Positions 52,748 to 61,051 of a stretch of DNA of 64,000 nt are shown here, piece by piece. The notes beneath the pieces were generated by a model. It was given only the letters and a program-made list of their open reading frames with translations, was not told the DNA's origin and ran no database searches. Every line of letters begins with the position of its first letter. Position 1 is the stretch's first letter. Source of the DNA: Mycolicibacillus trivialis. GTDB taxonomy: Bacteria > Actinomycetota > Actinomycetes > Mycobacteriales > Mycobacteriaceae. The stretch is taken from the NCBI RefSeq assembly GCF_002102395.1, contig NZ_LQPZ01000013.1, positions 150,659-214,658 on the forward strand. Direction: 5' to 3'. Made by a program: the position numbers and the translations under genes.

Positions 52748-53785
52748 TTACACCCGGGCGGCTTCGCCTGCCGGCAGCGTGCCGCCCTTGCCGCGCTGTA
52801 ACGCCAGCCCCGGATCGTGGTCGAACGCGACCCGGCCGGTACCGGGCGTGTAGCGCAGCGCGTTGTGGCGGTAGCCCCAGGCTTCGAATCCGCCGAGGGC
52901 GACCAGTCGGTCGATGACCGGAAGCTTGACCGCCTGCACGGCGATTCGCATGGCGGCCTTGGCGAACGCGGTGCGCACCGGCATGGCGGGGATACCGGCG
53001 ACAGCGCGGGCGCCGGGACGCAGCTGGGACAGCGCGGCCCAGGAGACCACCCGCAGGAACGGGCTGGCGAAGGCCATCGGCCAGGTGGGCTTGAACGGCG
53101 GATGCAGGAAGTAGTGGATCAGATCCTGGGCGCCGGGCGTCAGTTTCATCCGGTGGCGTTCGGCGTCGTCGACGTAGGCCGCGACTTCTTCCGGGGAGCG
53201 CGGCAGCACCCCGCGCGGGATGCCGAGCAACTCGCCGATGATGTTGTTCTCGGCGTAGAACGCGCGCTCGTCCTCCTCGGTCACCGTGTCGCCGCTGAAG
53301 GTCTTATAGATGTCCCACAGGCAGGGCCAACCGGTGACGTAGGTGTAGACCAGGTAGTCCAACTGATTGGCTTGGTACTTCGTGCCGGCCGTCGGCTCCA
53401 CGCCCGTGACATGGGCATGCCGGCGGAACAGGTCACGGCCGAGTTTGTCGGCGCGGGCCGAGTCGCCGAACACCGCACCGACGAAGAATGCGTTGCTGCG
53501 TTGAACGCGGCCGAGCGGATCGGTGGTGTAGGTGCTGTGCTGGTCGATGCCGGCCGCGCCGACCGGGTCGAGCACCGCGACGATCGACCCGAGGATGCCG
53601 GCCATCGCCAAGACCGCCGGGTTCGACCAGACTCGCCAACTGATCGAGTCCGGGCCGAAATAGCCGTCGTCGAGCCGAGGTGCGTCCGCGAGTGCCAACG
53701 CCCGCCGTCCCCGCTTGCCGAACAGGCGGCCGACCAGATGGTCGGTGAGCAACACCGACGGTGACATACTCTGAGTAGGTGACAT
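52748..53785 (-). CDS. MpaB/DUF2236-type oxygenase
   Basis: 345 residues from ATG 53785; ATG 53767 is equally placed because an 18-bp duplication repeats the start region (MSPTQS, then MSPSVL). The DUF2236 domain shows DSISWRVWSNPAVLAMAGILGSIVAVLDPVGAAGIDQHSTY, RSNAFFVGAVFGDSARADKLGRDLFRRHAHVTG and LDYLVYTYVTGWPCLWDIYKTF. Relatives are latex-clearing protein (rubber oxygenase) and MpaB, haem-containing oxygenases. It is divergent from a TetR regulator. Substrate unknown, perhaps a lipid. Confidence 0.82.
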   Translation of the reverse strand: MSPTQSMSPSVLLTDHLVGRLFGKRGRRALALADAPRLDDGYFGPDSISWRVWSNPAVLAMAGILGSIVAVLDPVGAAGIDQHSTYTTDPLGRVQRSNAFFVGAVFGDSARADKLGRDLFRRHAHVTGVEPTAGTKYQANQLDYLVYTYVTGWPCLWDIYKTFSGDTVTEEDERAFYAENNIIGELLGIPRGVLPRSPEEVAAYVDDAERHRMKLTPGAQDLIHYFLHPPFKPTWPMAFASPFLRVVSWAALSQLRPGARAVAGIPAMPVRTAFAKAAMRIAVQAVKLPVIDRLVALGGFEAWGYRHNALRYTPGTGRVAFDHDPGLALQRGKGGTLPAGEAARV

Positions 53786-53788
53786 ACT
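53760..53788. repeat. 18-bp tandem duplication over the MpaB-type start codon
   Basis: GGTGACATACT occurs at 53760-53770 and at 53778-53788, an 18-bp period. On the minus strand each copy supplies an AGTATGTCACC start context. Confidence 0.7.
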
Positions 53789-53791
53789 TCC

Positions 53792-53807
53792 AGTACGGTA
53801 AGGTACT
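53792..53807. promoter_or_regulatory. Palindrome AGTAC-N6-GTACT in the divergent promoter
   Basis: AGTAC (53792-53796) and GTACT (53803-53807) flank GGTAAG and lie in the 27-bp gap between divergent starts. A TAAGGT -10-like hexamer (53799-53804) falls inside the site, so binding would block the TetR promoter. Confidence 0.6.
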
Positions 53808-53812
53808 CGGTT

Positions 53813-54427
53813 GTGGATGTCCAGAGTCGGCGCGAAATGTCTGCGTCCCAGACTCGGCAGGTGCTTCTGGATTCGGCGCGGGAGTTGTTCACCACCGTCG
53901 GCTTCGCCGCCGCCAGCGTGGACCAGATCGCCGCCGCAGCGGGGGTTACCAAAGGTGCGTTTTACCACCACTTCTCGGACAAGCGCTCGGTATTCGAACT
54001 GCTCTTTCGCGACCACATCGCACGGCTGGCCGATCTCATCGACGAAGCCGCCGGCCGGATACCCGGGGTCGCCGATGGACCGGGTTGGCCGGTCAGCCTC
54101 CAGTTGGTCACGGCCTACCTGGCCATGATCGTCGACGACCGCGACTACCGCGAACTTCTCAAACAGGCGCCGACGGTGCTGAGCAACCGGCTCTACCGGC
54201 GCATCGACGACGAGCTGCTGCTGCCGCCGTTGCAGCGGGTGCTCGGTGCGTTGTCGGACCGCGGCGAGTTGAATGACGTCCCGATCCCGATGGCGGCGAG
54301 CATGCTGCTCAGCTGCCTTTGCGAGGCGGCGCTCATGATCGCCGACGCACCGGACCGGGCGCAGACCGAAGGCGAGGCACTCACAACGATCACCCACCTG
54401 GCCGCCGGACTGATCAAAATCGGTTAG
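53813..54427 (+). CDS. TetR/AcrR family regulator
   Basis: 204 residues from GTG 53813 (ATG 53837 is the alternative). Helix-turn-helix at about 15-60 (LLDSARELFTTVGFAAASVDQIAAAAGVTKGAFYHHFSDKRSVFELLF). The C-terminal ligand domain resembles the PsrA/TetR_C_33-like fold (YRELLKQAPTVLSNRLYRRIDDELLLPPLQRVLGAL). It probably represses the divergent MpaB-type oxygenase and itself through the AGTAC-N6-GTACT site, and perhaps the metal-dependent hydrolase. Confidence 0.92.
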   Translation: MDVQSRREMSASQTRQVLLDSARELFTTVGFAAASVDQIAAAAGVTKGAFYHHFSDKRSVFELLFRDHIARLADLIDEAAGRIPGVADGPGWPVSLQLVTAYLAMIVDDRDYRELLKQAPTVLSNRLYRRIDDELLLPPLQRVLGALSDRGELNDVPIPMAASMLLSCLCEAALMIADAPDRAQTEGEALTTITHLAAGLIKIG

Positions 54428-55227
54428 CTGCCGCCGTATTCGGGCCGCAGCGAGTCGGCCAGCGCGGCCAGCGGGACGCGGACCTGAACGGTGCCGCCGT
54501 CCATCGACCACACCAGCCGGTCCTGCGGGCTGGGATCCTCGCGCAGCATCGGGGCATCGGGCAGGAACAGCAGCAGCTGGTCGCCGTCGAGCGCGAACGA
54601 GCGGTACTCGCCGGTATAGCCCGGCCCGCGCGGGCTCGGCGTGAACTCCTCCACGGTGAACGGATACGTGCCGGGCGCGTGCGGGGGCGCCGCGGCATCG
54701 AGTGCCGCGGGCAGGAACGGCACCGTCGCCGGGGGAAGCGCCACCATCGGGTCCACGCCGGGCTTGAACAGATCCGCCAGCATCAGCCGCCGGCCCTGAC
54801 CCATGTCGAACACGAACGAGCGGAATGCGTTGTTGGCCTGCATGCCGAACGGCTCGAAGGTCTCGTGGACGATCACCGACCGCACCCCGCCGGGCCCGTG
54901 GTAGACCCGGTAGGTGGCGAACGCGCTGCTCTCGCGGGGACTGTCGGCCGCGGACTGCCGCCAGCCGTCCATCAGCCGGTGGTAGTAGTTGCTCAGCGGC
55001 GGCCCGGCGGTCGGATCGTCCAACTGCGCGGCGGGTAGGTCGAACCAGATCAGCCGGGTCGCGTTGCGCTGTGAGGTGACCACGGTGGAGCAGCGGGCGC
55101 CGTCCCAGGCCGCGCCGAGGTCACCGCAGAGTTGTTCCGCCGATGCCGACGCCACCGGGGCGGCCACCACCGCGGCGGTCAGCGCAGCGCCGAGCAGCCC
55201 GCCCAGTCGGCCCGGTCCGCGTCTCAT
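54424..55227 (-). CDS. Secreted DUF3298/RsiV-like protein at the end of the mce operon
   Basis: 267 residues from ATG 55227, overlapping the upstream Mam stop (ATGA). Signal peptide at about 1-28 (LGGLLGAALTAAVVAAPVASA). Two Cys near the N-terminus (QLCGDLG, ARCSTVV) probably form a disulfide. The C-terminal half ( MLADLFKPGVDPMVALP ... LPDAPMLREDPSPQDRLVWSMDG...VPLAALADSLRPEYGG) matches DUF3298, found in Mpt64-like and RsiV-like exported proteins. Role in Mce transport is inferred from operon position only. Confidence 0.77.
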   Translation of the reverse strand: MRRGPGRLGGLLGAALTAAVVAAPVASASAEQLCGDLGAAWDGARCSTVVTSQRNATRLIWFDLPAAQLDDPTAGPPLSNYYHRLMDGWRQSAADSPRESSAFATYRVYHGPGGVRSVIVHETFEPFGMQANNAFRSFVFDMGQGRRLMLADLFKPGVDPMVALPPATVPFLPAALDAAAPPHAPGTYPFTVEEFTPSPRGPGYTGEYRSFALDGDQLLLFLPDAPMLREDPSPQDRLVWSMDGGTVQVRVPLAALADSLRPEYGGS

Positions 55228-55886
55228 TGCTCGGCTCCGAACACGACGACCTCGCTTGCCAGCCACCGTCCGTCGACCTCCTCCATCGTGATGGCGACCG
55301 GGACCAGGTCGGAACCTGCGTCCGGCACCGATGAGTTACTCACCGACTGGCTGACCACCAGCAGCACCTCGACCTGCGAGGCCTGCGCCGACTTGACTGC
55401 AATGTCGAGCACTGTGCCGCGGGTGGTCACCGCGTTGTCGATGAGCAGTTTGCGCAGTTGCGCACTGGATTTGGTGTACCGGTCGTGGAAATCCCCGGTC
55501 GAGCCGTCGATGACGGCACGGACTTTGTCGTCGACGGTGCTGGGATCGGCGGTGGTGAGGGTGACCGCGAAGGCACTCGCGGCGTCAAGCGCCTGCGCAG
55601 CCGAGGAATCGCGCCGATGCTGATCGAACAGCGACCAGCCCGCGTAGCCGGCGCCGGCAACGACGGCGATCGCCGCCACTGCGGCCGCGCAACGCGCCAG
55701 CACGCGGATCCAGCGGCGGGCGTCGGCTTGCGGGGCGTCGGGTTGCGTGGTGTCGGGTTGCGTGGTGTCGGGTTGCGTGGTGTCGGTGTCGGAACTGGTG
55801 CCGGTTTCGCTGTCGGCGACCGGTTCGACTCCGGTCGCGGCGGCGTCCTCCGGTGCGGCGGATTCGTCGTCAGATGAGGTCGACAT
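55224..55886 (-). CDS. Mce-associated membrane (Mam) protein
   Basis: 220 residues. The N-terminus is an acidic, disordered cytosolic tail of ~58 residues with TTQPD repeats. One membrane helix (AAAVAAIAVVAGAGYAGWSLF, about 68-88) leads to an outer domain (SSAAQALDAASAFAVTLTTADPSTVDDKVRAVIDGSTGDFHDRYTKSSAQLRKLLIDN) typical of Mam proteins, a VirB8-like fold. Mam proteins stabilise Mce complexes. Starts inside the end of the other Mam gene (17-bp overlap). Confidence 0.88.
   Translation of the reverse strand: MSTSSDDESAAPEDAAATGVEPVADSETGTSSDTDTTQPDTTQPDTTQPDAPQADARRWIRVLARCAAAVAAIAVVAGAGYAGWSLFDQHRRDSSAAQALDAASAFAVTLTTADPSTVDDKVRAVIDGSTGDFHDRYTKSSAQLRKLLIDNAVTTRGTVLDIAVKSAQASQVEVLLVVSQSVSNSSVPDAGSDLVPVAITMEEVDGRWLASEVVVFGAEQ
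55737..55781 (-). repeat. Three 15-bp tandem repeats inside the Mam gene
   Basis: GTCGGGTTGCGTGGT is repeated exactly at 55737, 55752 and 55767. A diverged copy (12 of 15) lies at 55722-55736. The repeats encode TTQPD units and keep the frame, so copy-number change alters tail length only. Confidence 0.9.
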
Positions 55887-56487
55887 TGCTTGCCAGCCAA
55901 CGGTCGTCGATGCGTTTCATGGTCATCTGGATCCGGTTGCGGTCGATGCGCGGACTGGGGTTGACCGCGTTGGTGATCGACTGGTCGACGAACAGCAGCA
56001 CCTCGACCTGCGACGTGGAGGCTGATTTCACCGCCGCGTCGAGCACCACGCCGGTGCCGGCGGCGTCGTTGTCGATCAGGATCTGTCGCAGCTGGGATGC
56101 GCCCTGGCTGTACTCGTCTTTGAAGCGGCCGGTCGCCCCGTCGAGCGTCTCGTTGTAGTGCGCGTCGATGTCTTTGGCATCCAGGGTGGTCAGCACTTCG
56201 GCGTAGTCACGGGCCGCGGCAACAGCCTGTTCGGCGGCGACGTCGATGTCGCGCAGTTCCTTGTACCGCCAACCCAGGTAGCCCGCGGCGGCCAGGGCGC
56301 CGATGAGCGCGACGGCGACCGCGATCTTCGGCCATCGTCGGCCGGTTCGGGCCGCGGGGTTCGGAGGGGCGGGATCCGGTGCGACGGTGACCGTTTCAGT
56401 GGCGCTGTCATTGTCGACGGAGGAGCCGGAGTCGGGTTCCTCCCCGAGCTGATCGAAGACGTCCTTGGTGGCGCTGCGCTTGGACAC
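55870..56487 (-). CDS. Mce-associated membrane (Mam) protein
   Basis: 205 residues from GTG 56487, with GGGAGG as ribosome site. A short acidic tail (SVDNDSATETVTVAPD), a membrane helix (KIAVAVALIGALAAAGYLGWRY, about 50-72) and an outer domain (AAEQAVAAARDYAEVLTTLDAKDIDAHYNETLDGATGRFKDEYSQGASQLRQILID) parallel to the next Mam protein. Follows mceF at 16 bp. The two Mam proteins are probably paralogues. Confidence 0.88.
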   Translation of the reverse strand: MSKRSATKDVFDQLGEEPDSGSSVDNDSATETVTVAPDPAPPNPAARTGRRWPKIAVAVALIGALAAAGYLGWRYKELRDIDVAAEQAVAAARDYAEVLTTLDAKDIDAHYNETLDGATGRFKDEYSQGASQLRQILIDNDAAGTGVVLDAAVKSASTSQVEVLLFVDQSITNAVNPSPRIDRNRIQMTMKRIDDRWLASNVDLI

Positions 56488-56503
56488 GGTGCCTCCCGGC
56501 AGG

Positions 56504-57775
56504 TCAGTTCGGCACCCAGACCGGCATCTCCGGGCCGGCGTAGGGGGTGGGGATCGTGTACGGCGGGTAGTTCGGGGTGGGATCGGTGGTCGCGTGCGGA
56601 TCATAATCCGGTGGTGGCCCCGCGGTGTCGTCGCCAGCCGGGCGGGGCGCGTTGCGGGCGCCGCGGATCAACACCGATGGGTCGGGATCGTCGCAGTAGG
56701 TGTAGAGATACGGCTCGGGGAAATCGGCCTGACTCGGTGGGCGCCGCGGCAGCCCGTAGTCGCAGCTGTATCGCGGATAGATGTCGGCGACCGCCCAGAT
56801 CCCGTTGTCGTGGATGACGCTGGAGACCCGGTCGACCATCGAGTCGCGGTCCGGTCGCCACAGATCGGCCAGCGCCGGCGTCCGCAGGTAGAGCAGCTGG
56901 GAGACGCTGGTGAGGTTGCCCAGCAACTGCACCACGTTCTCGCGGTTGTCGGCGATGAAGGCGTCGATGAGCTGGAGTTGACCGCTGCCGCGGTCCACCA
57001 GTTGGCGGAAGCCGCCATCCATCGCCTCCACCCCGTGCAGGATCCCCTGCAGGTTCAGCGAGGTGCGCAGCAGCCCGTCGTTGAGATCGGCGGCGGTGTT
57101 CAGCACGGTGCGGGTGGTGCGTAACATGCTGACGGTCTGCGGCAACACGCCATCCAGTGTCGAGGCCAGGAACGAGGCGCCGTCGAAGATCGCGGCCAGT
57201 TTGTCCGCGCCGTCGCGGCTGACCCGCAGTTCGGCGAAGAGGGTATTGAGCTGATCGGTGTCCAGTTGGGCCAGGGCCCCGCGGCTGTCATCGATGATCT
57301 GCGGCAGCGACACCGTCACCGAGGTCTGCGCCTTGTCGATCACCGAGCCGTCGGTGAGGAACGGTCCCTCGCCGTCGGTGGGCCGGAAGTCCACATACTG
57401 CTCGCCGGCCGCCGACAACCCGGATACCCGCACCGGGCTGGAGCGCGGGATGCGGGTGGCGGCGTCGATCGCGGCGACCGCCTCCACCCCGTCGTCGGTG
57501 AGGTTGATGGCGGTGACCCGCCCGACCGGGATGCCGCGGACGGTGACGTCCTGGTTGGCCAGCAGCCCGCCGGATTCGGCCAACTGGATGCGCACCGACA
57601 TGGTGGAGGCGATCGGGTTGATCCCCAGCGCACCCACCGCGATGTAGGAGAACGTCACCAGTAGCAGGACGACCAGGCCGACGGCCGAAACCAGCAGCCG
57701 GCGGCGCACCACGAACAGGATGGCGTCGACGATGAGACGAGCGCCCCGTTCGGCCGGGTTCGGTGTCGCGCTCAT
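56504..57775 (-). CDS. mceF: MceF, last MCE-domain protein of the operon
   Basis: 423 residues from ATG 57775 (ATGA overlap with mceE). Membrane helix LLVSAVGLVVLLLVTFSYIAVGAL (~30-52), MCE domain (VRIQLAESGGLLANQDVTVRGIPVGRVTAINLTDDGVEAVAAI), a long helical part for the transport tube, and a Pro-rich tail (YPPYTIPTPYAGPEMPVWVPN). Mce proteins form hetero-hexameric tubes carrying lipids from the outer to the inner membrane. Confidence 0.93.
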   Translation of the reverse strand: MSATPNPAERGARLIVDAILFVVRRRLLVSAVGLVVLLLVTFSYIAVGALGINPIASTMSVRIQLAESGGLLANQDVTVRGIPVGRVTAINLTDDGVEAVAAIDAATRIPRSSPVRVSGLSAAGEQYVDFRPTDGEGPFLTDGSVIDKAQTSVTVSLPQIIDDSRGALAQLDTDQLNTLFAELRVSRDGADKLAAIFDGASFLASTLDGVLPQTVSMLRTTRTVLNTAADLNDGLLRTSLNLQGILHGVEAMDGGFRQLVDRGSGQLQLIDAFIADNRENVVQLLGNLTSVSQLLYLRTPALADLWRPDRDSMVDRVSSVIHDNGIWAVADIYPRYSCDYGLPRRPPSQADFPEPYLYTYCDDPDPSVLIRGARNAPRPAGDDTAGPPPDYDPHATTDPTPNYPPYTIPTPYAGPEMPVWVPN

Positions 57776-58878
57776 CGGTTCGGCCCGTAGATCTTGTTGA
57801 GCAAGATGTTCCACTCGTAGCGCAGGCTGCCGATCATCTGATGCCAGTCGGTGCCGTCGGACCAGTGGAAGCCGGGATCGCCGGGGTAGTTCTTGTCCGG
57901 CCAGGGCGTCAGCGACAGCTTGGCGGCGACCATGTTCGAATGGCCGGCGGTGGCGTTGGTCGACTTGATCAGGATGCCCAGCAGCCGGTTGAAGGAGTAC
58001 AGCGACAGCTCGGGGTCGATGGTGATGTCGTTGAACACCGCGGCCAAAGTGTTCAGGTCGGCCACCATGCCGCGGGTGTCGGTGCCCTGGATGGACGGGA
58101 ACCGGGCCAGCCGGTCGCTGATGTAGCCGACCTGGTCGGCGAGATCGGCGATCCGGGTGGTGTTGTCCGCGATCACCGCCATCGCCGGGGCGGCGTCGGT
58201 CAACGCAGCATCGAGGGTGTCGCGGCGGGCGGCCATGACCGCGGCCAGCTCGGAGGTGCGTCGCAGGGCACCGTCGAGTTGGTCGGAGCGAGCGGTCAGT
58301 CGCGACAACAATTCCCGGGTCTCGCTGAGCAGGGTTTCGACCCTTTCGCCGCGCCCGCCCAGGGCCCGTCCGGCCCCGTTGGTGGTCCTCACCAGGTACC
58401 CGACGGTGCCGCTGTTGACCAGCATCGCCATCGAGTTGAGCAACTCCTCGACGGTGGGTGCAGCGGCGGTGTCCTGCAGCGGGATGACGTCGCCGTCGTG
58501 CAATTGCGCGGCGTTCGGCGCCTGCTCGGGGTCGGGTCGAATCTGGACGAACACGTCGCCGAGCAGGGTCGCTGACCGCAGTTCCGCGGTGGCGCCGCTG
58601 TACAGCGGCACATCGGAGCGGATCCGCAGGCTCACCTCCGCGTTGAAGTCCCGGGCCCGGATCTCGCCAACCTCGCCGATGTCGGCGCCGTAGAGCTTGA
58701 CCTTCGCCTTGGCCGGCAGGTTCAGCGCGTTGGAGAAGATCGCGGTCAGTTCGTAGTTGTCGGAGCCGGCTTCCGGTGCCGGCAACGGCAGGGCATCGAG
58801 GCCGGTCGCGCAGCCGGCCAGCAGAGCGGTGAGCGCAGTCGCCAGCACCGCGCGGGCCCCGCGTCGGACGGTGCGCAT
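57772..58878 (-). CDS. mceE: MceE lipoprotein
   Basis: 368 residues from ATG 58878, with GGGAGGA 5 bp upstream. Signal peptide with lipobox LLAGC (lipidated Cys23). MCE domain (YELTAIFSNALNLPAKAKVKLYGADIGEVGEIRARDFNAEVSLRI), then helical segments (TARSDQLDGALRRTSELAAVMAARRDTLDAAL). The lipoprotein subunit anchors the tube on the outer side; equivalent to LprK-type MceE of other operons. Stop overlaps the mceF start. Confidence 0.93.
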   Translation of the reverse strand: MRTVRRGARAVLATALTALLAGCATGLDALPLPAPEAGSDNYELTAIFSNALNLPAKAKVKLYGADIGEVGEIRARDFNAEVSLRIRSDVPLYSGATAELRSATLLGDVFVQIRPDPEQAPNAAQLHDGDVIPLQDTAAAPTVEELLNSMAMLVNSGTVGYLVRTTNGAGRALGGRGERVETLLSETRELLSRLTARSDQLDGALRRTSELAAVMAARRDTLDAALTDAAPAMAVIADNTTRIADLADQVGYISDRLARFPSIQGTDTRGMVADLNTLAAVFNDITIDPELSLYSFNRLLGILIKSTNATAGHSNMVAAKLSLTPWPDKNYPGDPGFHWSDGTDWHQMIGSLRYEWNILLNKIYGPNR

Positions 58879-58892
58879 CCGGTTCCTCCCTG

Positions 58893-60011
58893 TCACGGGG
58901 TACCACTGATCCCGTTGGCCATCAGATCGAGCATCTGGGTCAGCCCGAAGTCCGGCCCGTAGTCCTTGAGCGTGCCGGTGGCGCAGCCGAGTTGCTTGAG
59001 ACCCATCAGGTTGCACATCTCCTTGGCGAACTGGCCGTTGAAGATGATCTTGTCGACCAGGGCGTGGGCGCGCAGACTGCCCGCGACCGGGTCGATGATG
59101 CGGTAGATGTTGTCGACGGTCAGTGGTGCCACGTCGAGTAGCTCCGCGAGCTCACGTTGGTTGTCGGTCAGGGTGGTGGTGATGGCGTGCGTCTGGCTGA
59201 ACGTCTCGGTGAGTTCTTCGCGGTGGTCGTCGAGCAGCCGGGTCGCCTGGTCGAGGATCTGGTTCAGCTTGGCGCCGGTGGTTCCCGAGCCGAGGTCCTC
59301 GGCGGCGAGGATGTCACTGAGCTGGCGCAGGTTCGAGCTGAACTCGCGGATCTCGGTGTCGTTGTCGGCCGCGGCCTGGTTCAGGTCGGCGACGCTGGTG
59401 ATGATCGCCTGGATGCTCTCCTTGCTGCGGGCCCCCTTGTCGTCGCCGACGCGCAGAGCTTGGGACAGCTTGTCGAGCGTGGATTTGATGGCAGCGGAGT
59501 TGTCGGCGGTGATCGCCGAACCGAGGCTGACCAGATCGCCCAGCGGCCCCTGGCCGTTGTCGTCGCCGTGCAGTGCCTTGCCGAGCTTGTCGACCATCGA
59601 CAGCGTGCGGCCGAACTCGACCGGGGTGCGGGTGCGGCCCAGGCCCAGGACGTCGCCGTCCTTCAGGGTCGCGCCGCCGCGGTAGGGCGGGGTCAGTTCG
59701 ACGTGTCGGTCGGTGAGGATCGAGCTGGACACGGTCACCGCCTGCACGTCGGCAGGGATCGCGACACCACGGTCGATCGACAGCGTCACCGCGACGTGGC
59801 CGCCCTCGTTGTGGATGCGGGTCACCTTCCCCACCTGCATGCCCAGCACTGACACGCCGTTGCCCTCATAGAGTCCGACGACGTCCTCGAAGTGCGCGGT
59901 GACGGTGATGTGGCGACCGATGACGCGGGGGATCACCGCGAGCGCGGCGACGACCACGATGACGACGCCGACCGCCGCGGCGATCAGCACCCAACGCATC
60001 CGGGCGCTCAT
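58893..60011 (-). CDS. mceD: MceD
   Basis: 372 residues from ATG 60011 (ATGA overlap with mceC). Membrane helix (WVLIAAAVGVVIVVVAALAVIP), MCE domain (ITVTAHFEDVVGLYEGNGVSVLGMQVGKVTRIHNEGGHVAVTLSI), then helical region ending LKDYGPDFGLTQMLDLMANGISGTP with a Cys pair (MCNLMGLKQLGCATG) typical of MceD. Tube component of the Mce lipid transporter. Confidence 0.93.
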   Translation of the reverse strand: MSARMRWVLIAAAVGVVIVVVAALAVIPRVIGRHITVTAHFEDVVGLYEGNGVSVLGMQVGKVTRIHNEGGHVAVTLSIDRGVAIPADVQAVTVSSSILTDRHVELTPPYRGGATLKDGDVLGLGRTRTPVEFGRTLSMVDKLGKALHGDDNGQGPLGDLVSLGSAITADNSAAIKSTLDKLSQALRVGDDKGARSKESIQAIITSVADLNQAAADNDTEIREFSSNLRQLSDILAAEDLGSGTTGAKLNQILDQATRLLDDHREELTETFSQTHAITTTLTDNQRELAELLDVAPLTVDNIYRIIDPVAGSLRAHALVDKIIFNGQFAKEMCNLMGLKQLGCATGTLKDYGPDFGLTQMLDLMANGISGTP

Positions 60012-61051
60012 CCACAGTCCTTGAAGTACTCGACGAGGTTGAACTGCCGGGCTCGGCCGCTGATCGCGCACATCCACGAGTCGATGAACGGGCCGGCCGG
60101 GGCGTTGAGTTCGAGAGCGTTGCCGGTGCCGGTCATGTTGGCCAGGTTGCGGACCGTCACCGGGGCGACCTGCAGGATGCTGCGCAGCAGCGCGTCGTGG
60201 TCGGTCATCATCGTGGTGAACTCGGCGAGGTTGTCGATCAGCTGCCGGATCTCGGGCTCGTCACCGAGGATGGTCTGGGCACGGTCGACCAGCGTGGTGG
60301 CGCTGGCGAAAAGCCGGTGCACGGCTTGCCGCCGCGTGGTGATCTCGCTCAGCAGGTCGCGGCCCTGCAGCACCAGGGTGCCCAGGTCGGCTTTCTGGTT
60401 GCGCAGCATCGCGGTCAGCGTGTCGGCGTTGGTGAGCAGCGAGCCGATCTGGTCGCGGCGATCGGCCATGATGTTCGACAGGGATTCGAGGTTGGCCAAC
60501 GCCTCGGGCAGGGCCTCGGGCAGCCCCTGCAGGCTGCGGTTCATCGTCTTGACCGATTCCACCACCCGTTCGGCGTCGAGGGGTTCGAAGGTGCTGGTGG
60601 CTCCGGCCAGGGTCTTCTGCAGGTCGTAGGGCACGTCGGTGTTGGCCAGCCGGATGGTGCGGTCGCTGAGTTCGGCGCTGCCCGAGGGCCGGAGCTCGAG
60701 GTAGCGGGCGCCGAGGATGGTGGTGAGTTTGATTGCCGCCCGGCTGGTCTCACCGACGTGCACCCCGTTGCCGACGGTGAACGACACCACGACATGGTCG
60801 CCGGCCAGGCGCACCCCGTCGACGGTGCCGACCTGGATGCCGGCGACGGTGACCTGGTTGCCCTTGCCGATCTGGGCGGCCTGGGCGAACTCGGCGTGGT
60901 AGCGGGTCTTGCCGAGGTTGAGATTGCCGAACAGCACGACGGCGGCCAGCATGACCCCGATGAGAACCAGGCCGGTCACACCGAGCCAGATCGTGTTGTA
61001 GGACTCCAGGGGCCGGGCGAGCCTGCCGGAACGGTTGACCATCGCGCTCAC
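60008..61051 (-). CDS. mceC: MceC
   Basis: 347 residues. Membrane helix (IWLGVTGLVLIGVMLAAVVLFGNL), MCE domain (KTRYHAEFAQAAQIGKGNQVTVAGIQVGTVDGVRLAGDHVVVSFTV), a helical body, and the short C-terminal region typical of MceC (GPFIDSWMCAISGRARQFNLVEYFKDCG). Starts overlap the mceB stop (ATGA), so translation is coupled. Long Pro-rich tail seen in some MceC proteins is absent. Confidence 0.93.
   Translation of the reverse strand: MSAMVNRSGRLARPLESYNTIWLGVTGLVLIGVMLAAVVLFGNLNLGKTRYHAEFAQAAQIGKGNQVTVAGIQVGTVDGVRLAGDHVVVSFTVGNGVHVGETSRAAIKLTTILGARYLELRPSGSAELSDRTIRLANTDVPYDLQKTLAGATSTFEPLDAERVVESVKTMNRSLQGLPEALPEALANLESLSNIMADRRDQIGSLLTNADTLTAMLRNQKADLGTLVLQGRDLLSEITTRRQAVHRLFASATTLVDRAQTILGDEPEIRQLIDNLAEFTTMMTDHDALLRSILQVAPVTVRNLANMTGTGNALELNAPAGPFIDSWMCAISGRARQFNLVEYFKDCG

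Noticed and set aside
56504..58906. An 800-codon frame that would fuse mceF with upstream sequence
   Set aside because: The upstream part is the mceE gene read in another frame; MceF homology begins at ATG 57775 with an ATGA overlap.
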